Shown here one piece after another: positions 7,436 to 16,741 of a stretch of 64,000 bases of DNA. Numbering within the stretch: the first letter of the stretch is position 1; every line of letters starts with the position of its first letter. Source of the DNA: Gammaproteobacteria bacterium (GTDB taxonomy: Bacteria; Pseudomonadota; Gammaproteobacteria; Pseudomonadales; Azotimanducaceae); assembly GCA_027297435.1 (NCBI GenBank), contig JAPUIA010000139.1, positions 1 to 64,000 of the forward strand, written 5' to 3'. The translations under genes were made by a program, and so were the position numbers. The notes beneath the pieces were generated by a model. It was not told the origin of the DNA. It saw only the letters and a list, made by a program, of their open reading frames with translations, and did no database searches.

Positions 7436-9415
7436 CTACGGCAACGCCAACGTCGTGTGCAGGCTACCGGTCTGCAACACCACGTACTGCTTGTTTTCGT
7501 GAACATAGGTCATCATTCCGTAGCGAACACGCGCGCCGATTTCCACCTTGCCGACCTGCTCGCCGGTCGATTTATCGACGGCGAATAGATGCGGCGTGCC
7601 ATCGCTCGCCGTAGACGCATACATCAAGAGCGTGTCCGTCACCATCAAGGGCGGTGCCGCACCCGTGCCCGTGTTCGGAATGTCCATGTCTTTGAGATCC
7701 GGATGGTTCAACACGCGGTCGGGGGTTTCTCCTGCAGGGATGTACCACAGGTGCTCGCCCGTGTTCATGTCGATGGCCGTGATGCGACTGTAAGGTGGTT
7801 TGAACAGCGGTAGGTTGTCAGGTCTCCGCACCCCAGCAGATCGCAGCGCCGCGTATCGGGCAATGCGCGATCCAGTCGGCTCGGCGAGCAGATCGTCGCG
7901 TTCTCGACCTGGTGCAATGACACGCGTCGTGCAGTTGGTTCGCGAGGGTACGTACAACACACCCGAGTTGGGATCGGCGGCGACCGGCGCATCGATGTTG
8001 ACACCGCCAACATCGCCGGGACACCACAGCGAGCCTTGCAGTTTCTCTTCGTTATCGCGGTGCAACGGTGGTTGGAACAACGGCCCCGTATCCCATTCCT
8101 TCAATATGTCGATCGCGGCTTGGCGAAGCCCCGGCGTGTAATCGATGAGATCGTCATGGGTTAGCCCCTGAATGTCGTAGGGTGCCGGCTTGGTTGGAAA
8201 AGGCTGAGTCTTCGCGAGCTTTTCACCGGGAATTTTCGATACGGGCACCGGCCTCTCGACGATCGGCCACAGCGGTTCGCCCGTGACCCGGTTGAACGCA
8301 TAGATAAACGATTGCTTGGTGGCCTGTGCGACGATCGGCACGGTCTTGCCATCCATCACGACATCCAACAAGACCGGCGCGGTCGGCGTATCGTAGTTCC
8401 AGATGTCGTGGTGCACCATCTGGAAGTGCCAGAGGCGCTTGCCGGTGTTGACGTCCAGCGCAATCAAACTCGTGCTGAACAGATTGTCTCCGGGACGGTG
8501 GCCGCCATAGAAGTCGAGGGTCGCACCGTTGGTCGGGATGTAGACGATGCCACGCTCTTGGTCGGCGGACAGCGGCGCCCAAGACGAAATGTCCCCCGTC
8601 CATTGCCAGGCCTCGTCTTCCCAGGTGTCATGGCCGAACTCGCCGGGGCCCGGCAGCACGTTGAACTTCCACAGAAACTTACCCGTGCGAGCGTCATAAC
8701 CCAGTATGTCACCGGGTATGTTTTCGATGCGCGACTGGTTATACCCCTGCTCGGCCGAATTGCCGACGATGATGACGTCGCCAACGACGATGGGGGGCGA
8801 AGACGAGGTGATGTAGCCCCGTTCCAGGTCGATGCCATCGTAGGCGTCATATGGGTGGCCAAGATCGGCCAATAAATCGACGACGCCGGTCTCCGGGAAC
8901 CCATCGACGGGCACCCGTTTGCCAAAGCCTTCCAGCGGCTGGCCGGTTTTGGCGTCCAACGCGGTCAAGAAAAAGGCTGGTGAGATGATGTAGATAATGC
9001 CGCGACCGTCGATCTCGGCATAGGCGACGCCCTTGCCATAGTCCTTGCGCATGGAGTATTCCCAGCGGCGCGTATTGGGCTCCCGATAGGTCCACAGGGT
9101 TTCGCCCGACTTGGGATCGATGGCGACGACGTAGCGGCGCGGACCGACCACCGTGTACAGGACGCCATCTACGTAGCTCGGCGTCGATCGACCGCTTCGC
9201 GCGTCGAAGCTCGCCCCGTCCCACACCCAAGCCTCTTCCAGGTCGTTGAAGTTCGAGGCATCGATCTGATCCGCAGGCGAATAGCGGGTGTGCGCCGAGT
9301 CGCCGCCTAGGTAGTGCCACCGCCCATCCTGGGTGCCAGGCGCCGCCGCCAAGGCAGCGGTGGTCGCGGCAATCAGGCAAGCGGCCAACGCCAGGGATTC
9401 ACCAACTCTTCTCAT
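7436..9415 (-). CDS. PQQ-dependent quinoprotein dehydrogenase
   Basis: A 659-residue periplasmic quinoprotein that oxidises an alcohol or sugar and passes electrons from PQQ to the respiratory chain. ATG 9415 is supported by GGGAGG five bases upstream and gives a signal peptide (ACLIAATTAALAAAP). The eight-bladed propeller signature begins WHYLGGDSAHTRYSPADQI and ends with GTGAAPPLMVTDTLL. CPGDVGGVNIDAPVAADP resembles the glucose/sorbosone-type quinoproteins. No CxxCH is present, so it carries no fused cytochrome. Gluconate- or quinate-type activity cannot be told apart from sequence alone. Confidence 0.88.
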   Translation of the reverse strand: MRRVGESLALAACLIAATTAALAAAPGTQDGRWHYLGGDSAHTRYSPADQIDASNFNDLEEAWVWDGASFDARSGRSTPSYVDGVLYTVVGPRRYVVAIDPKSGETLWTYREPNTRRWEYSMRKDYGKGVAYAEIDGRGIIYIISPAFFLTALDAKTGQPLEGFGKRVPVDGFPETGVVDLLADLGHPYDAYDGIDLERGYITSSSPPIVVGDVIIVGNSAEQGYNQSRIENIPGDILGYDARTGKFLWKFNVLPGPGEFGHDTWEDEAWQWTGDISSWAPLSADQERGIVYIPTNGATLDFYGGHRPGDNLFSTSLIALDVNTGKRLWHFQMVHHDIWNYDTPTAPVLLDVVMDGKTVPIVAQATKQSFIYAFNRVTGEPLWPIVERPVPVSKIPGEKLAKTQPFPTKPAPYDIQGLTHDDLIDYTPGLRQAAIDILKEWDTGPLFQPPLHRDNEEKLQGSLWCPGDVGGVNIDAPVAADPNSGVLYVPSRTNCTTRVIAPGRERDDLLAEPTGSRIARYAALRSAGVRRPDNLPLFKPPYSRITAIDMNTGEHLWYIPAGETPDRVLNHPDLKDMDIPNTGTGAAPPLMVTDTLLMYASTASDGTPHLFAVDKSTGEQVGKVEIGARVRYGMMTYVHENKQYVVLQTGSLHTTLALP

Positions 9416-9513
9416 CCAGCCTCCCGGATCGTCTGCGGCAAGCGCGCGATCATAGCATTGCCAAACGTCGTACATGCGGTATCGTCACCGTTGGATTCTT
9501 CGGAGGGGCGCAA

Positions 9514-10524
9514 ATGCGTGGCATCACAAGAACGATGACGGTTGTTGCGGCATTGTCGTTAGCCGCATCGGCCAGCGGCCAAATCAATCCGTACCGGGCG
9601 ATCGACGGGTGGGCCAAACTACCGGAAGGCCGCACTTGGGGCTCGACGAGCGCAATCTATCCTGCACCGGATGGCAAGCACATCTGGGTTGCTGAACGCT
9701 GCGGTGCCAACACCTGCGTCGGCAAGGACGATGTCGATTCGATTCTGTTGTTCGCTACCGACGGCAATCTCGTCAGAAGTTTCGGCGCCGGACTCATCGT
9801 GTGGCCACACGGCATTCACGTCGACTCACAAGGCAACGTCTGGATCACGGATGCCCGGGGCGAAGGCAATCGCGGTCATCAGGTGCACAAGTTCAGTGCC
9901 GACGGCGAGCTGCTCATGAGCCTCGGCAAGGCCGGTGTGGCCGGTGATGGCAATGACGTCTTCGACCAGCCGTCGGACGGTTTGGTCGCACCCAACGGCG
10001 ACATCTTCGTGGCTGACGGCCATAGCTCAAGTGGTAACAACCGCATCGTCAAGTTCGATAGCGCGGGCCGGTTCATCAAAACATGGGGCTCGACCGGTGC
10101 GGAGGCAGGAGAGTTCCGCGACCCACACGCGCTCGCCATGGATTCCACGGGTCGCTTGTTCGTTGGGGATCGGGGCAACTCTCGCTTGCAGATTTTCGAT
10201 CAGGAAGGCAATCACCTCGAAACCTGGACCTCGTTTGGTCGACCCAGCGGGCTCTTCATCGATGCCAACGATACGCTCTACTCTGCCGATTCGGAGTCGA
10301 ACGCAACCTGGGGTAGCAACCGGGGCTGGCCGCGCGGCATTCGCATCGGCAGCGCCTTCGACGGTTTCGTCGTGGCGTTCATCCCGGACCCAAACCAGGA
10401 CCCCGACAACGCCGGTACGACCGCCGCGGAGGGTGTCGCGGTGGATGCCAACGGCAGTATTTACGGTGCCGAGGTCGGTCCTCGACGCGTTCGAAAATAC
10501 GTGCGACGGGAATCGCGACAGTAA
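9514..10524 (+). CDS. Exported NHL-repeat beta-propeller protein (peptidyl-glycine lyase-like)
   Basis: A 336-residue exported protein with a signal peptide ending near ASASG. Several NHL-type blades are visible: WPHGIHVDSQGNVWITDARG, FDQPSDGLVAPNGDIFVADG, FRDPHALAMDSTGRLFVGDRGNSRLQIFDQEG and TAAEGVAVDANGSIYGAE. This is the arrangement of the lyase domain of peptidyl-alpha-hydroxyglycine amidating enzymes, but many bacterial NHL proteins have no known reaction. The SD (GGAGGGG) is 5 bases upstream of ATG. It is divergent from the PQQ dehydrogenase with 98 bases between starts. A REP pair follows the stop. Confidence 0.78.
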   Translation: MRGITRTMTVVAALSLAASASGQINPYRAIDGWAKLPEGRTWGSTSAIYPAPDGKHIWVAERCGANTCVGKDDVDSILLFATDGNLVRSFGAGLIVWPHGIHVDSQGNVWITDARGEGNRGHQVHKFSADGELLMSLGKAGVAGDGNDVFDQPSDGLVAPNGDIFVADGHSSSGNNRIVKFDSAGRFIKTWGSTGAEAGEFRDPHALAMDSTGRLFVGDRGNSRLQIFDQEGNHLETWTSFGRPSGLFIDANDTLYSADSESNATWGSNRGWPRGIRIGSAFDGFVVAFIPDPNQDPDNAGTTAAEGVAVDANGSIYGAEVGPRRVRKYVRRESRQ

Positions 10525-10526
10525 CC

Positions 10527-10600
10527 GGGTACGAGCGGCTTTAGCCGCGATTCGTTTGTCTCCCTACTAGTTCAATCGCGGCTAAAGCCGCTCCTACCCG
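10527..10600. repeat. REP-like inverted pair (copy 1)
   Basis: Two head-to-head copies of a REP-like sequence: GGGTACGAGCGGCTTTAGCC onward at 10527-10552, and its inverse at 10574-10600, separated by about 20 bases. Each copy is itself a small hairpin (GCGGCTTTAGCCGC). It lies between the convergent stops of the NHL gene and yejF. Confidence 0.9.
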
Positions 10601-10632
10601 ACCCGCAAATTTGTTACCCGATCAGCAAATTT
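10595..10632. repeat. Short tandem repeat, two units of 18 bp
   Basis: TACCCGACCCGCAAATTT (10595-10612) is followed by TACCCGATCAGCAAATTT (10615-10632), 15 of 18 bases identical with a period of 20. The first unit overlaps the end of the REP pair. The second unit contains two bases of the yejF stop codon (10631-10633, minus strand). Confidence 0.75.
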
Positions 10633-12214
10633 ATCGTACGAATGCGGCGGACATAAGCTCTTCCGTATAGGCAGTCTGAGGATTGTCGAACACCTGCTCG
10701 GCTGGCCCTTGCTCCACTACCTCACCGTCTTTCATCACGATGAGGTAGTGTGCGACCGCGCGCACGACTTTCAGGTCGTGACTGATGAAGAGATAGGTCA
10801 ACCCGTGGCGGTCCTGAAGCTCACGCAAGAGATCGACAATCTGGGCTTGCACGGACATGTCGAGCGCCGAGGTTGGCTCATCGAGCACGATGAACTTCGG
10901 GCGCAACGCTAGCGCTCGAGCAATGGAGATGCGCTGACGTTGACCGCCGGAAAACTCGTGGGGGTAGCGTTCCATCGTTGCCGGCTCCAAACCCACCTCG
11001 GTGAGCGCGGACGCCACGCGTTCCTTTCGAGCGGCTTCATCCATGTCGCGTTCGTGCACCTTTAGCCCTTCTTCGACGATCTGGCGAACCGAAAGTCGTG
11101 GCGAGAGGCTGCCGAAAGGATCTTGAAACACGACCTGCATGTTTTTCCGTTCTGCGGTCAACGCCTTGGAACCCAGGGCGTGGATTGCCTTGTCACCGAT
11201 CTCGACCGTACCCTTGGCGTTCAACAGACGTAGCAACCCAAGGCCCAACGTGGTCTTGCCCGATCCAGATTCGCCCACCACGCCGACCGTTTGCCCTACG
11301 CGCAAGTCGAGATTCATATCCTTCACCGCGTGGAAATCACCTTGACGCGCAAACCAGCCCTTGCCGATTTTGTAGGTCACGGAGAAGTTGCGAACCTTTA
11401 CCAGCGTCTTTGCGTTTGGGTCGTCCGGCACCGGATCGCCCTTCGGTTCGGCGGCCAGTAGATGCTGCGTGTAGGAATGCTCAGGCTGCGTGAATATTTT
11501 CTCGACGGCGCCGGCTTCCACTATCTCGCCGTCGGTCATCACGCAAACCCTATCGGCCATCGAGCGTACGATGCCGAGATCGTGGGAGATCAACAGTAGG
11601 CCCATGCCAAGCTCGCCTTGCAGCTTCTTCAGCAGCGCAAGGATTCTGGCTTGAATGGTGACGTCGAGGGCCGTGGTTGGCTCGTCGGCAATGAGTAGGC
11701 GCGGCTCGTTGGCAAGTGCCATGGCGATCATCACACGCTGCCGCTGGCCACCGGAAAGCTCGTGCGGATATGCGCCGAGCCTTCGTTCGGCATCATCGAG
11801 CTGTACCATTTCGAGCAACTCGAGGGTCCGGTCGCGGGCCGCATCGCGCGACAGCCCCTTGTGGGTCACTAGTGTTTCCCGAATCTGCTTTGCGACCGTG
11901 TGCAGGGGGTTCAACGAGGTCATCGGCTCTTGGAAGATCATACTGATCTGGGCACCGCGTACCGTCCGCAACCGCACGTCATCGGCGCCGATCATTTCCC
12001 GGCCACCGACCAGCACCGAACCTCGAGGGTGGCTCGCCATCGGATACGGAAGCAGTTGCAAGATAGAAAGTGCGGTTACCGACTTACCCGATCCTGACTC
12101 ACCGACGAGCGCTACCGTTTCGCCCTCAGCGACATCGAACGATACGCCGCGAACCGCATCGTTAGTGCCAAATCGAACGTGCAGGTCGCGTACTTGTACG
12201 AAAGGCTCAGACAC
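10631..12214 (-). CDS. yejF: YejF-like ABC transporter ATP-binding protein (two fused ATPase domains)
   Basis: A 527-residue protein holding two ATPase domains of the oligopeptide type. Domain one has Walker A GESGSGKS, the signature LSGGQRQR and Walker B LLIADEPTTALD. Domain two has GESGSGKTT, FSGGQRQRIS and FIVLDEPTSALD. It powers import of peptides through the YejBE channel; the E. coli system takes up microcin C and oligopeptides. GTG 12214 overlaps the stop of yejE by 8 bases. This is the last gene of the yejABEF operon. Confidence 0.93.
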   Translation of the reverse strand: MSEPFVQVRDLHVRFGTNDAVRGVSFDVAEGETVALVGESGSGKSVTALSILQLLPYPMASHPRGSVLVGGREMIGADDVRLRTVRGAQISMIFQEPMTSLNPLHTVAKQIRETLVTHKGLSRDAARDRTLELLEMVQLDDAERRLGAYPHELSGGQRQRVMIAMALANEPRLLIADEPTTALDVTIQARILALLKKLQGELGMGLLLISHDLGIVRSMADRVCVMTDGEIVEAGAVEKIFTQPEHSYTQHLLAAEPKGDPVPDDPNAKTLVKVRNFSVTYKIGKGWFARQGDFHAVKDMNLDLRVGQTVGVVGESGSGKTTLGLGLLRLLNAKGTVEIGDKAIHALGSKALTAERKNMQVVFQDPFGSLSPRLSVRQIVEEGLKVHERDMDEAARKERVASALTEVGLEPATMERYPHEFSGGQRQRISIARALALRPKFIVLDEPTSALDMSVQAQIVDLLRELQDRHGLTYLFISHDLKVVRAVAHYLIVMKDGEVVEQGPAEQVFDNPQTAYTEELMSAAFVR

Positions 12215-13280
12215 CGGGGCTGCTCGCCATCACGTCCGTTGCCAATTCTCCAGAAGGCGCGCTCTGCAACGATCGGCGAGGATCGAAAGCGTCGCGCACC
12301 GCCTCGCCGACGAAGATCAGCAGCGTCAGCATGGTCGCGAGCGTTGCGAACACCGAGATCCCGATCCACGGTGCGTGCAGATTGGCTTTGGCCTGAGACA
12401 ACAAGCGCCCAAGCGACGGCGTCTCCAACGGCAAGCCAAAATTGAGAAAATCCAGCGCTGTCAGCGTCGTAATCGAACCGTTCATAATAAACGGCAGGTA
12501 GGTGAGCATCGCGACCATTGCGTTTGGCAGTACGTGACGGCGCATGATGGTCAGATCGGACACGCCTAGCGCGCGGGCCGCGCGCACGAACTCGAAGTTA
12601 CGCGCGCGCAAAAACTCAGCCCGCACCACGCCTACCAATGCCATCCAGCTGAAGAGCGACAAAATCGCGAGCAACCAGAAGAAGTTCGGCTCGACCACGC
12701 TGGCCAAGATAATCAGCACGAACAGTATCGGTAGGCCCGCCCAGATCTCGACGATGCGCTGCCCGATCAGGTCGATTTTTCCGCCGAAATATCCTTGCAG
12801 CGCCCCCACGGTGACGCCAATCACCGAACTGATCAGCGTCAGCGACAAGCCGAACAACACGGACAACCTGAATCCGTACAGCAAAATCGCAAAGGTGTCG
12901 GTGCTGAGGCCGTCCGTGCCCAGCCAGTGTTCGGCGCTGGGTGGGGCCGGGTACGGCGGCGGCAAGTTCCAGTCGATGGTGTCGTAGGAGTACGGCACGA
13001 CGGGCCATACCGACCAGCCATTGGATTCGATCTGCTCTCGGATGAACGGGTCGCGATAGTCGGCTTCCGTTTCCAAGACGCCACCGAGGTCACGGTCCGT
13101 GTAAAGGATCATTACGGGAAAGTGCAACTCTCCCTGATAAGAAAACACGATGGGTTTGTCGTTGGCGATGAACTCGCCAAATAGCGACAACGTAAACAGC
13201 GTCAGGAATATCCAAAACGAGTAGTAGCCTCGCTTATTGGCTTTGAACATCGCCAAGCGTCGCTGATTCAAGGGGCTCAT
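12207..13280 (-). CDS. yejE: YejE-like ABC transporter permease
   Basis: A 357-residue inner-membrane permease. The N-terminus SPLNQRRLAMFKANKRGYYS closely follows the YejE pattern. A long periplasmic loop comes after the first membrane helix (IANDKPIVFSYQGELHFP). The C-terminal half carries five more hydrophobic segments and the EAA-type loop RAARALGVSDLTIMRRHVLPN that contacts the ATPase. It lies 13 bases downstream of yejB. Confidence 0.92.
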   Translation of the reverse strand: MSPLNQRRLAMFKANKRGYYSFWIFLTLFTLSLFGEFIANDKPIVFSYQGELHFPVMILYTDRDLGGVLETEADYRDPFIREQIESNGWSVWPVVPYSYDTIDWNLPPPYPAPPSAEHWLGTDGLSTDTFAILLYGFRLSVLFGLSLTLISSVIGVTVGALQGYFGGKIDLIGQRIVEIWAGLPILFVLIILASVVEPNFFWLLAILSLFSWMALVGVVRAEFLRARNFEFVRAARALGVSDLTIMRRHVLPNAMVAMLTYLPFIMNGSITTLTALDFLNFGLPLETPSLGRLLSQAKANLHAPWIGISVFATLATMLTLLIFVGEAVRDAFDPRRSLQSAPSGELATDVMASSPGV

Positions 13281-13293
13281 CGGTTGAACCCGA

Positions 13294-14367
13294 TCATGTT
13301 TCGCGCGTTTCGAAATCGATACGCGGATCGACGAATACGTAGACCATGTCGCCGATCAACTGCATGACGAGGCCCACGAGCGTAAAGGTAAACAAGGTGC
13401 CAAACAGAATCGGATAGTCGCGCTTGACGACCGCTTCGTATCCCAGTAGCCCAATGCCGTCGAGCTGAAAGATGACTTCGATCAGCAGCGCGCCGGTAAA
13501 CAAGATACCGACGAACGCAGCGGGAAAGCCTGCGATCACGATCAACATCGCGTTCCGAAATACGTGGCCGTATAGAACCCGTTTTTCCGTAACGCCCTTG
13601 GCCCGCGCGGTCAAGACGAATTGCTTGTTGAGCTCTTCGAGAAAGCTGTTCTTGGTGAGCATCGTCAGCGTTGCAAAGCCACCAACCGTGAGTGCCGTGA
13701 GCGGCAGCGCCAAGTGCCAAAAGTAGTCGCGGACCTTGCCGAACCACGAAAGCTCGTCAAAGTTTTCCGACGTGAGTCCGCGCAAGGGAAACCAATCCAG
13801 GTACGATCCGCCAGCGAAAACCACGATCAGTAGAATGGCGAACAGAAATCCTGGTACCGCATAGGCCGTGAATACCAACCCGCTCGTCCAAATGTCGAAG
13901 CGACGGCCATCGCTTACGGCCTTGGCAATACCCAGCGGTATCGAAATAGAGTAGATCAGCAGCAGCGACCAAAGCCCAAGCGAAATCGATACGGGCAGGC
14001 GCTCGATGACCAAATCCACCACCGGACGATCCTGAAAATAGCTGGTGCCGAAATCTAGTTGCGCGTAGTTCCAGATCATCAAAAAGAACCGCTCGTGCGC
14101 GGGCTTGTCAAAGCCGAATTGTTTCTCGAGCCGTTCGACTAGCGCCGGATCCATGCCAGACGAACCCGTGTAGCCGGATTCGCTGCCAGGCCCCATAGCC
14201 GCCGACGAAATACTCGCCGTACTCGACCCGCCAAAGCCCGCCGCTTCGGCAAGGGCCTGTTCAACGGGTCCACCCGGCGCAAACTGAACGATGATAAAGT
14301 TGATCATCATGACGCCGAAGAGCGTCGGCAGGATCAGCAGCAAGCGGCGCAGAAGGTAGCGGCCCAC
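13294..14367 (-). CDS. yejB: YejB-like ABC transporter permease
   Basis: A 357-residue permease of the peptide importer. It starts at GTG 14367, which overlaps the TAG stop of yejA by one base and has GGAG eight bases upstream. VGRYLLRRLLLILPTLFGVM is the expected first membrane helix. Further features are the FAPGGPVEQAL motif shared by DppB/YejB proteins and the EAA loop ARAKGVTEKRVLYGHVFRNA. A serine/glycine-rich periplasmic insertion (about residues 50-80) is longer than in many relatives. An upstream ATG (14424) would lie inside yejA and is not needed. Confidence 0.9.
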   Translation of the reverse strand: MGRYLLRRLLLILPTLFGVMMINFIIVQFAPGGPVEQALAEAAGFGGSSTASISSAAMGPGSESGYTGSSGMDPALVERLEKQFGFDKPAHERFFLMIWNYAQLDFGTSYFQDRPVVDLVIERLPVSISLGLWSLLLIYSISIPLGIAKAVSDGRRFDIWTSGLVFTAYAVPGFLFAILLIVVFAGGSYLDWFPLRGLTSENFDELSWFGKVRDYFWHLALPLTALTVGGFATLTMLTKNSFLEELNKQFVLTARAKGVTEKRVLYGHVFRNAMLIVIAGFPAAFVGILFTGALLIEVIFQLDGIGLLGYEAVVKRDYPILFGTLFTFTLVGLVMQLIGDMVYVFVDPRIDFETRET

Positions 14368-16220
14368 TACTTCGTCTCCGTGAAGGCTGCGACGCGGGCC
14401 GCCTTCTCCTCGTCCCACCACCAATTGGCCACGTACGACTGGATCCAGATCAACCGGTCATACTCGGCACGGCCGAACTTGTCCCAGTGGACCATACTGA
14501 AGTTGGTTTTCGAAGAGCCCGGTAGCCAGTAAAAGTTCCAAAGCAGCACCCGATCGAGTGCTCGGAGTGCCGCGATGAAATCATCATAGGTTTGCGCGGC
14601 ATAGACATGGCCGATCAGCTCATCCACCGCGGGATCCTTGAGATTCGACCAGTTGAAACTGTACTCCTGCTCGGCGGCCGCGCTGGAGAAGGTATTGCTC
14701 AGCAGCAAGGTCGGGGTGCTGTCCGGTAAAAACTGAATAGCACCAGCATCGAAATCTCCCGAGCGCATCCGATATTGCCAGTTGGATATCTCGGGCGACT
14801 TGATCGTGGAAGTGATGCCCAACTTTTCCAGAATTTTCGTGTAGGGGATGAACGAGCGACCCAACGCAGGAGATACGGCAACGAAACGTAGGTGAAATGG
14901 CTCCCCGGTTGCTTCGTGTACGAGCAGGCCATCCTCGATTACCCACCCAGCTTCGCGCAGAAGTTCCGTTGCCCTGATGATATTGTCGCGATGCCACCCC
15001 ACACCACCGTGCGGTGCTCGGTGCCACGGTTCGGTGAACACGCGTTCGGGAATCTTGCCGCGAAGCGGTTCCAAGAGCTTTAGTTCCTTCTCGCTCGGCA
15101 AACCAAATGATGCGAAGTCGGAATCGTGAAAGAAGCTGGTCGCCTGTTCGTAAAATCCATACGAGCGGCGGCTGCCCCATTCCCAGCCAGGACGTGCCAG
15201 GTCTAGGGCTTCGCGCACCCTGATGTCCTGAAAGCGCGGCTGGCTCATGTTCCAAAAGATCGGCCACCAAAGTCCACCGGGGCGCAGCGCTCGGTTGTCC
15301 CGCTTCTTCAAGAAGCCCTGTGCGACGGCCGGGATATCGTACGACTGAGCCCATCGGCGCGCCACGTTCTCGAGATGCACATCGACCACGTTGGCTTTGA
15401 CCGCCTCGGTTTGCACTTGATCATCTCGAAAATAGTCGACTTTGATGGTGCCGAAGTTGTAGCGGCCTTTATTGACGGGAAGGTCCTTCGCCCAATAGTC
15501 GTCTACGCGTTCGAATTCGATCCAACGACCAACCGCGAACTCGCCAATCTTGTAAGGTCCCGAACCCAGCGGCGGTACGATCGTCGATTTGGTGATGTCA
15601 CGGGTTGCCCAATAGTGCTTCGGTACAATCGGCGGGACACCGAGGCGTCGCGGCACGACGGGGTTGCCTTGGGCTTCGGGCGCTATGTTGAACCTCACTT
15701 CATTGGGGCTCATGACTTCGACGGAAGCAATGACCTGCAACGGCGTGCTGATCGTCGGCCGCGCGTCGTTCATATAGGTTTCGAAACTGAACACCACGTC
15801 ATCCACGGTAATCGGTCGGCCGTCGTGCCAACGCGCCTCGGGACGCAGCCTGAACTGCACCCACGAGTAGTTCTCACCGATGGCGATCCCGTCGGCAATC
15901 AGTCCGTACTGAGTCGCCGGTTCGTCCATCGACTGTTCCATGAGTCCGTCGTAGACGTAGTTGCGTTGATGTGTCCAGAACTCCATGCCACGCACCATGC
16001 GACCGAGCAGTGCCACCGGGTTGAAGTTGTCCCAGGTGCCCATCTCAGCCACGCGGATCGTGCCGCCCTTGGGGGCATCGGGATCGACGTAGTCGTAGTG
16101 GGTGAAATCCGGGGGATATTTCGGGTCGGAGAGGAACGCGTAGCCGTGCTGGTATTCGACGGCAAACGCGACAACCGAGGCGCAGCTCAGCAGCAAACCG
16201 ACACACCAGTGTCTCCCCAC
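14367..16220 (-). CDS. yejA: YejA-like periplasmic peptide-binding protein
   Basis: A 617-residue substrate-binding protein (SBP family 5) and the first gene of the yejABEF operon. GTG 16220 is preferred over TTG 16253 because GGGGGAAGG lies 6 bases upstream and a compact signal peptide (GRHWCVGLLLSCASVVAFA) follows. The mature part begins VEYQHGYAFLSDPKYP and has the DPDAPKGGTIRVAEMG and YVYDGLMEQS stretches typical of YejA. It should deliver oligopeptides to YejBE. Confidence 0.92.
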   Translation of the reverse strand: MGRHWCVGLLLSCASVVAFAVEYQHGYAFLSDPKYPPDFTHYDYVDPDAPKGGTIRVAEMGTWDNFNPVALLGRMVRGMEFWTHQRNYVYDGLMEQSMDEPATQYGLIADGIAIGENYSWVQFRLRPEARWHDGRPITVDDVVFSFETYMNDARPTISTPLQVIASVEVMSPNEVRFNIAPEAQGNPVVPRRLGVPPIVPKHYWATRDITKSTIVPPLGSGPYKIGEFAVGRWIEFERVDDYWAKDLPVNKGRYNFGTIKVDYFRDDQVQTEAVKANVVDVHLENVARRWAQSYDIPAVAQGFLKKRDNRALRPGGLWWPIFWNMSQPRFQDIRVREALDLARPGWEWGSRRSYGFYEQATSFFHDSDFASFGLPSEKELKLLEPLRGKIPERVFTEPWHRAPHGGVGWHRDNIIRATELLREAGWVIEDGLLVHEATGEPFHLRFVAVSPALGRSFIPYTKILEKLGITSTIKSPEISNWQYRMRSGDFDAGAIQFLPDSTPTLLLSNTFSSAAAEQEYSFNWSNLKDPAVDELIGHVYAAQTYDDFIAALRALDRVLLWNFYWLPGSSKTNFSMVHWDKFGRAEYDRLIWIQSYVANWWWDEEKAARVAAFTETK

Positions 16221-16297
16221 GCAGATCCTTCCCCCTAATCGATCCGACGACAATCTAGCACAGGTGCGGTCTCTAGAGCGGACCCGTCAAACGCAAG

Positions 16298-16741
16298 CTA
16301 CGGGATGTTCTTTGTCCACCTAAAATCGCAATGACTGGCGCCCTGCATCAATGTCTGCGAGCGTCGAAACGTCCAATCCGGTCGCATGCGGCGTTCCACC
16401 TCGAAGTCGACGGAGCAGGTCAGCAGCGAACCAATCTCGGGTTCGCCGATTGAGCGGAAGTACTCGGCGAACGCGCAGCGTTGCATATCGACGCCATATT
16501 CCGAGTCGGATTCACGAGCGATGATGCTCTCGACCGGAAAATCGAAATCGCCCGCGTTGCTCGGATGGCTGCTAGCCGGTCTCGGTTTCGAGCCGACGTA
16601 GTCTGCCCACGATTCCGCTATCGCATCGCCCACAATTTCACGAGCGCGTTCTTTGCCGAGTTCGGCCTCCAAAGCTTTCACGATCGGTATCACCGCACGA
16701 GCCTGAATCTTCACGGCTTGCAGATGGGAAACGTTACTCAC
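16298..16741 (-). CDS. L-2-amino-thiazoline-4-carboxylate hydrolase-like protein
   Basis: A 147-residue protein resembling the ATC hydrolase family (PF14196), named for an enzyme that opens the thiazoline ring during cysteine formation in Pseudomonas. The C-terminal hallmark is RSQTLMQGASHCDFRW, preceded by RCAFAEYFRSIGEPEIGSLLTCSVD. The start GTG 16741 has AAGGAGA six bases upstream and overlaps the amidohydrolase stop by 8 bases. A longer frame upstream reads antisense-like sequence inside the neighbour. It is the last gene of a three-gene operon. The substrate is probably not ATC itself, since the family is broad. Confidence 0.8.
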   Translation of the reverse strand: MSNVSHLQAVKIQARAVIPIVKALEAELGKERAREIVGDAIAESWADYVGSKPRPASSHPSNAGDFDFPVESIIARESDSEYGVDMQRCAFAEYFRSIGEPEIGSLLTCSVDFEVERRMRPDWTFRRSQTLMQGASHCDFRWTKNIP

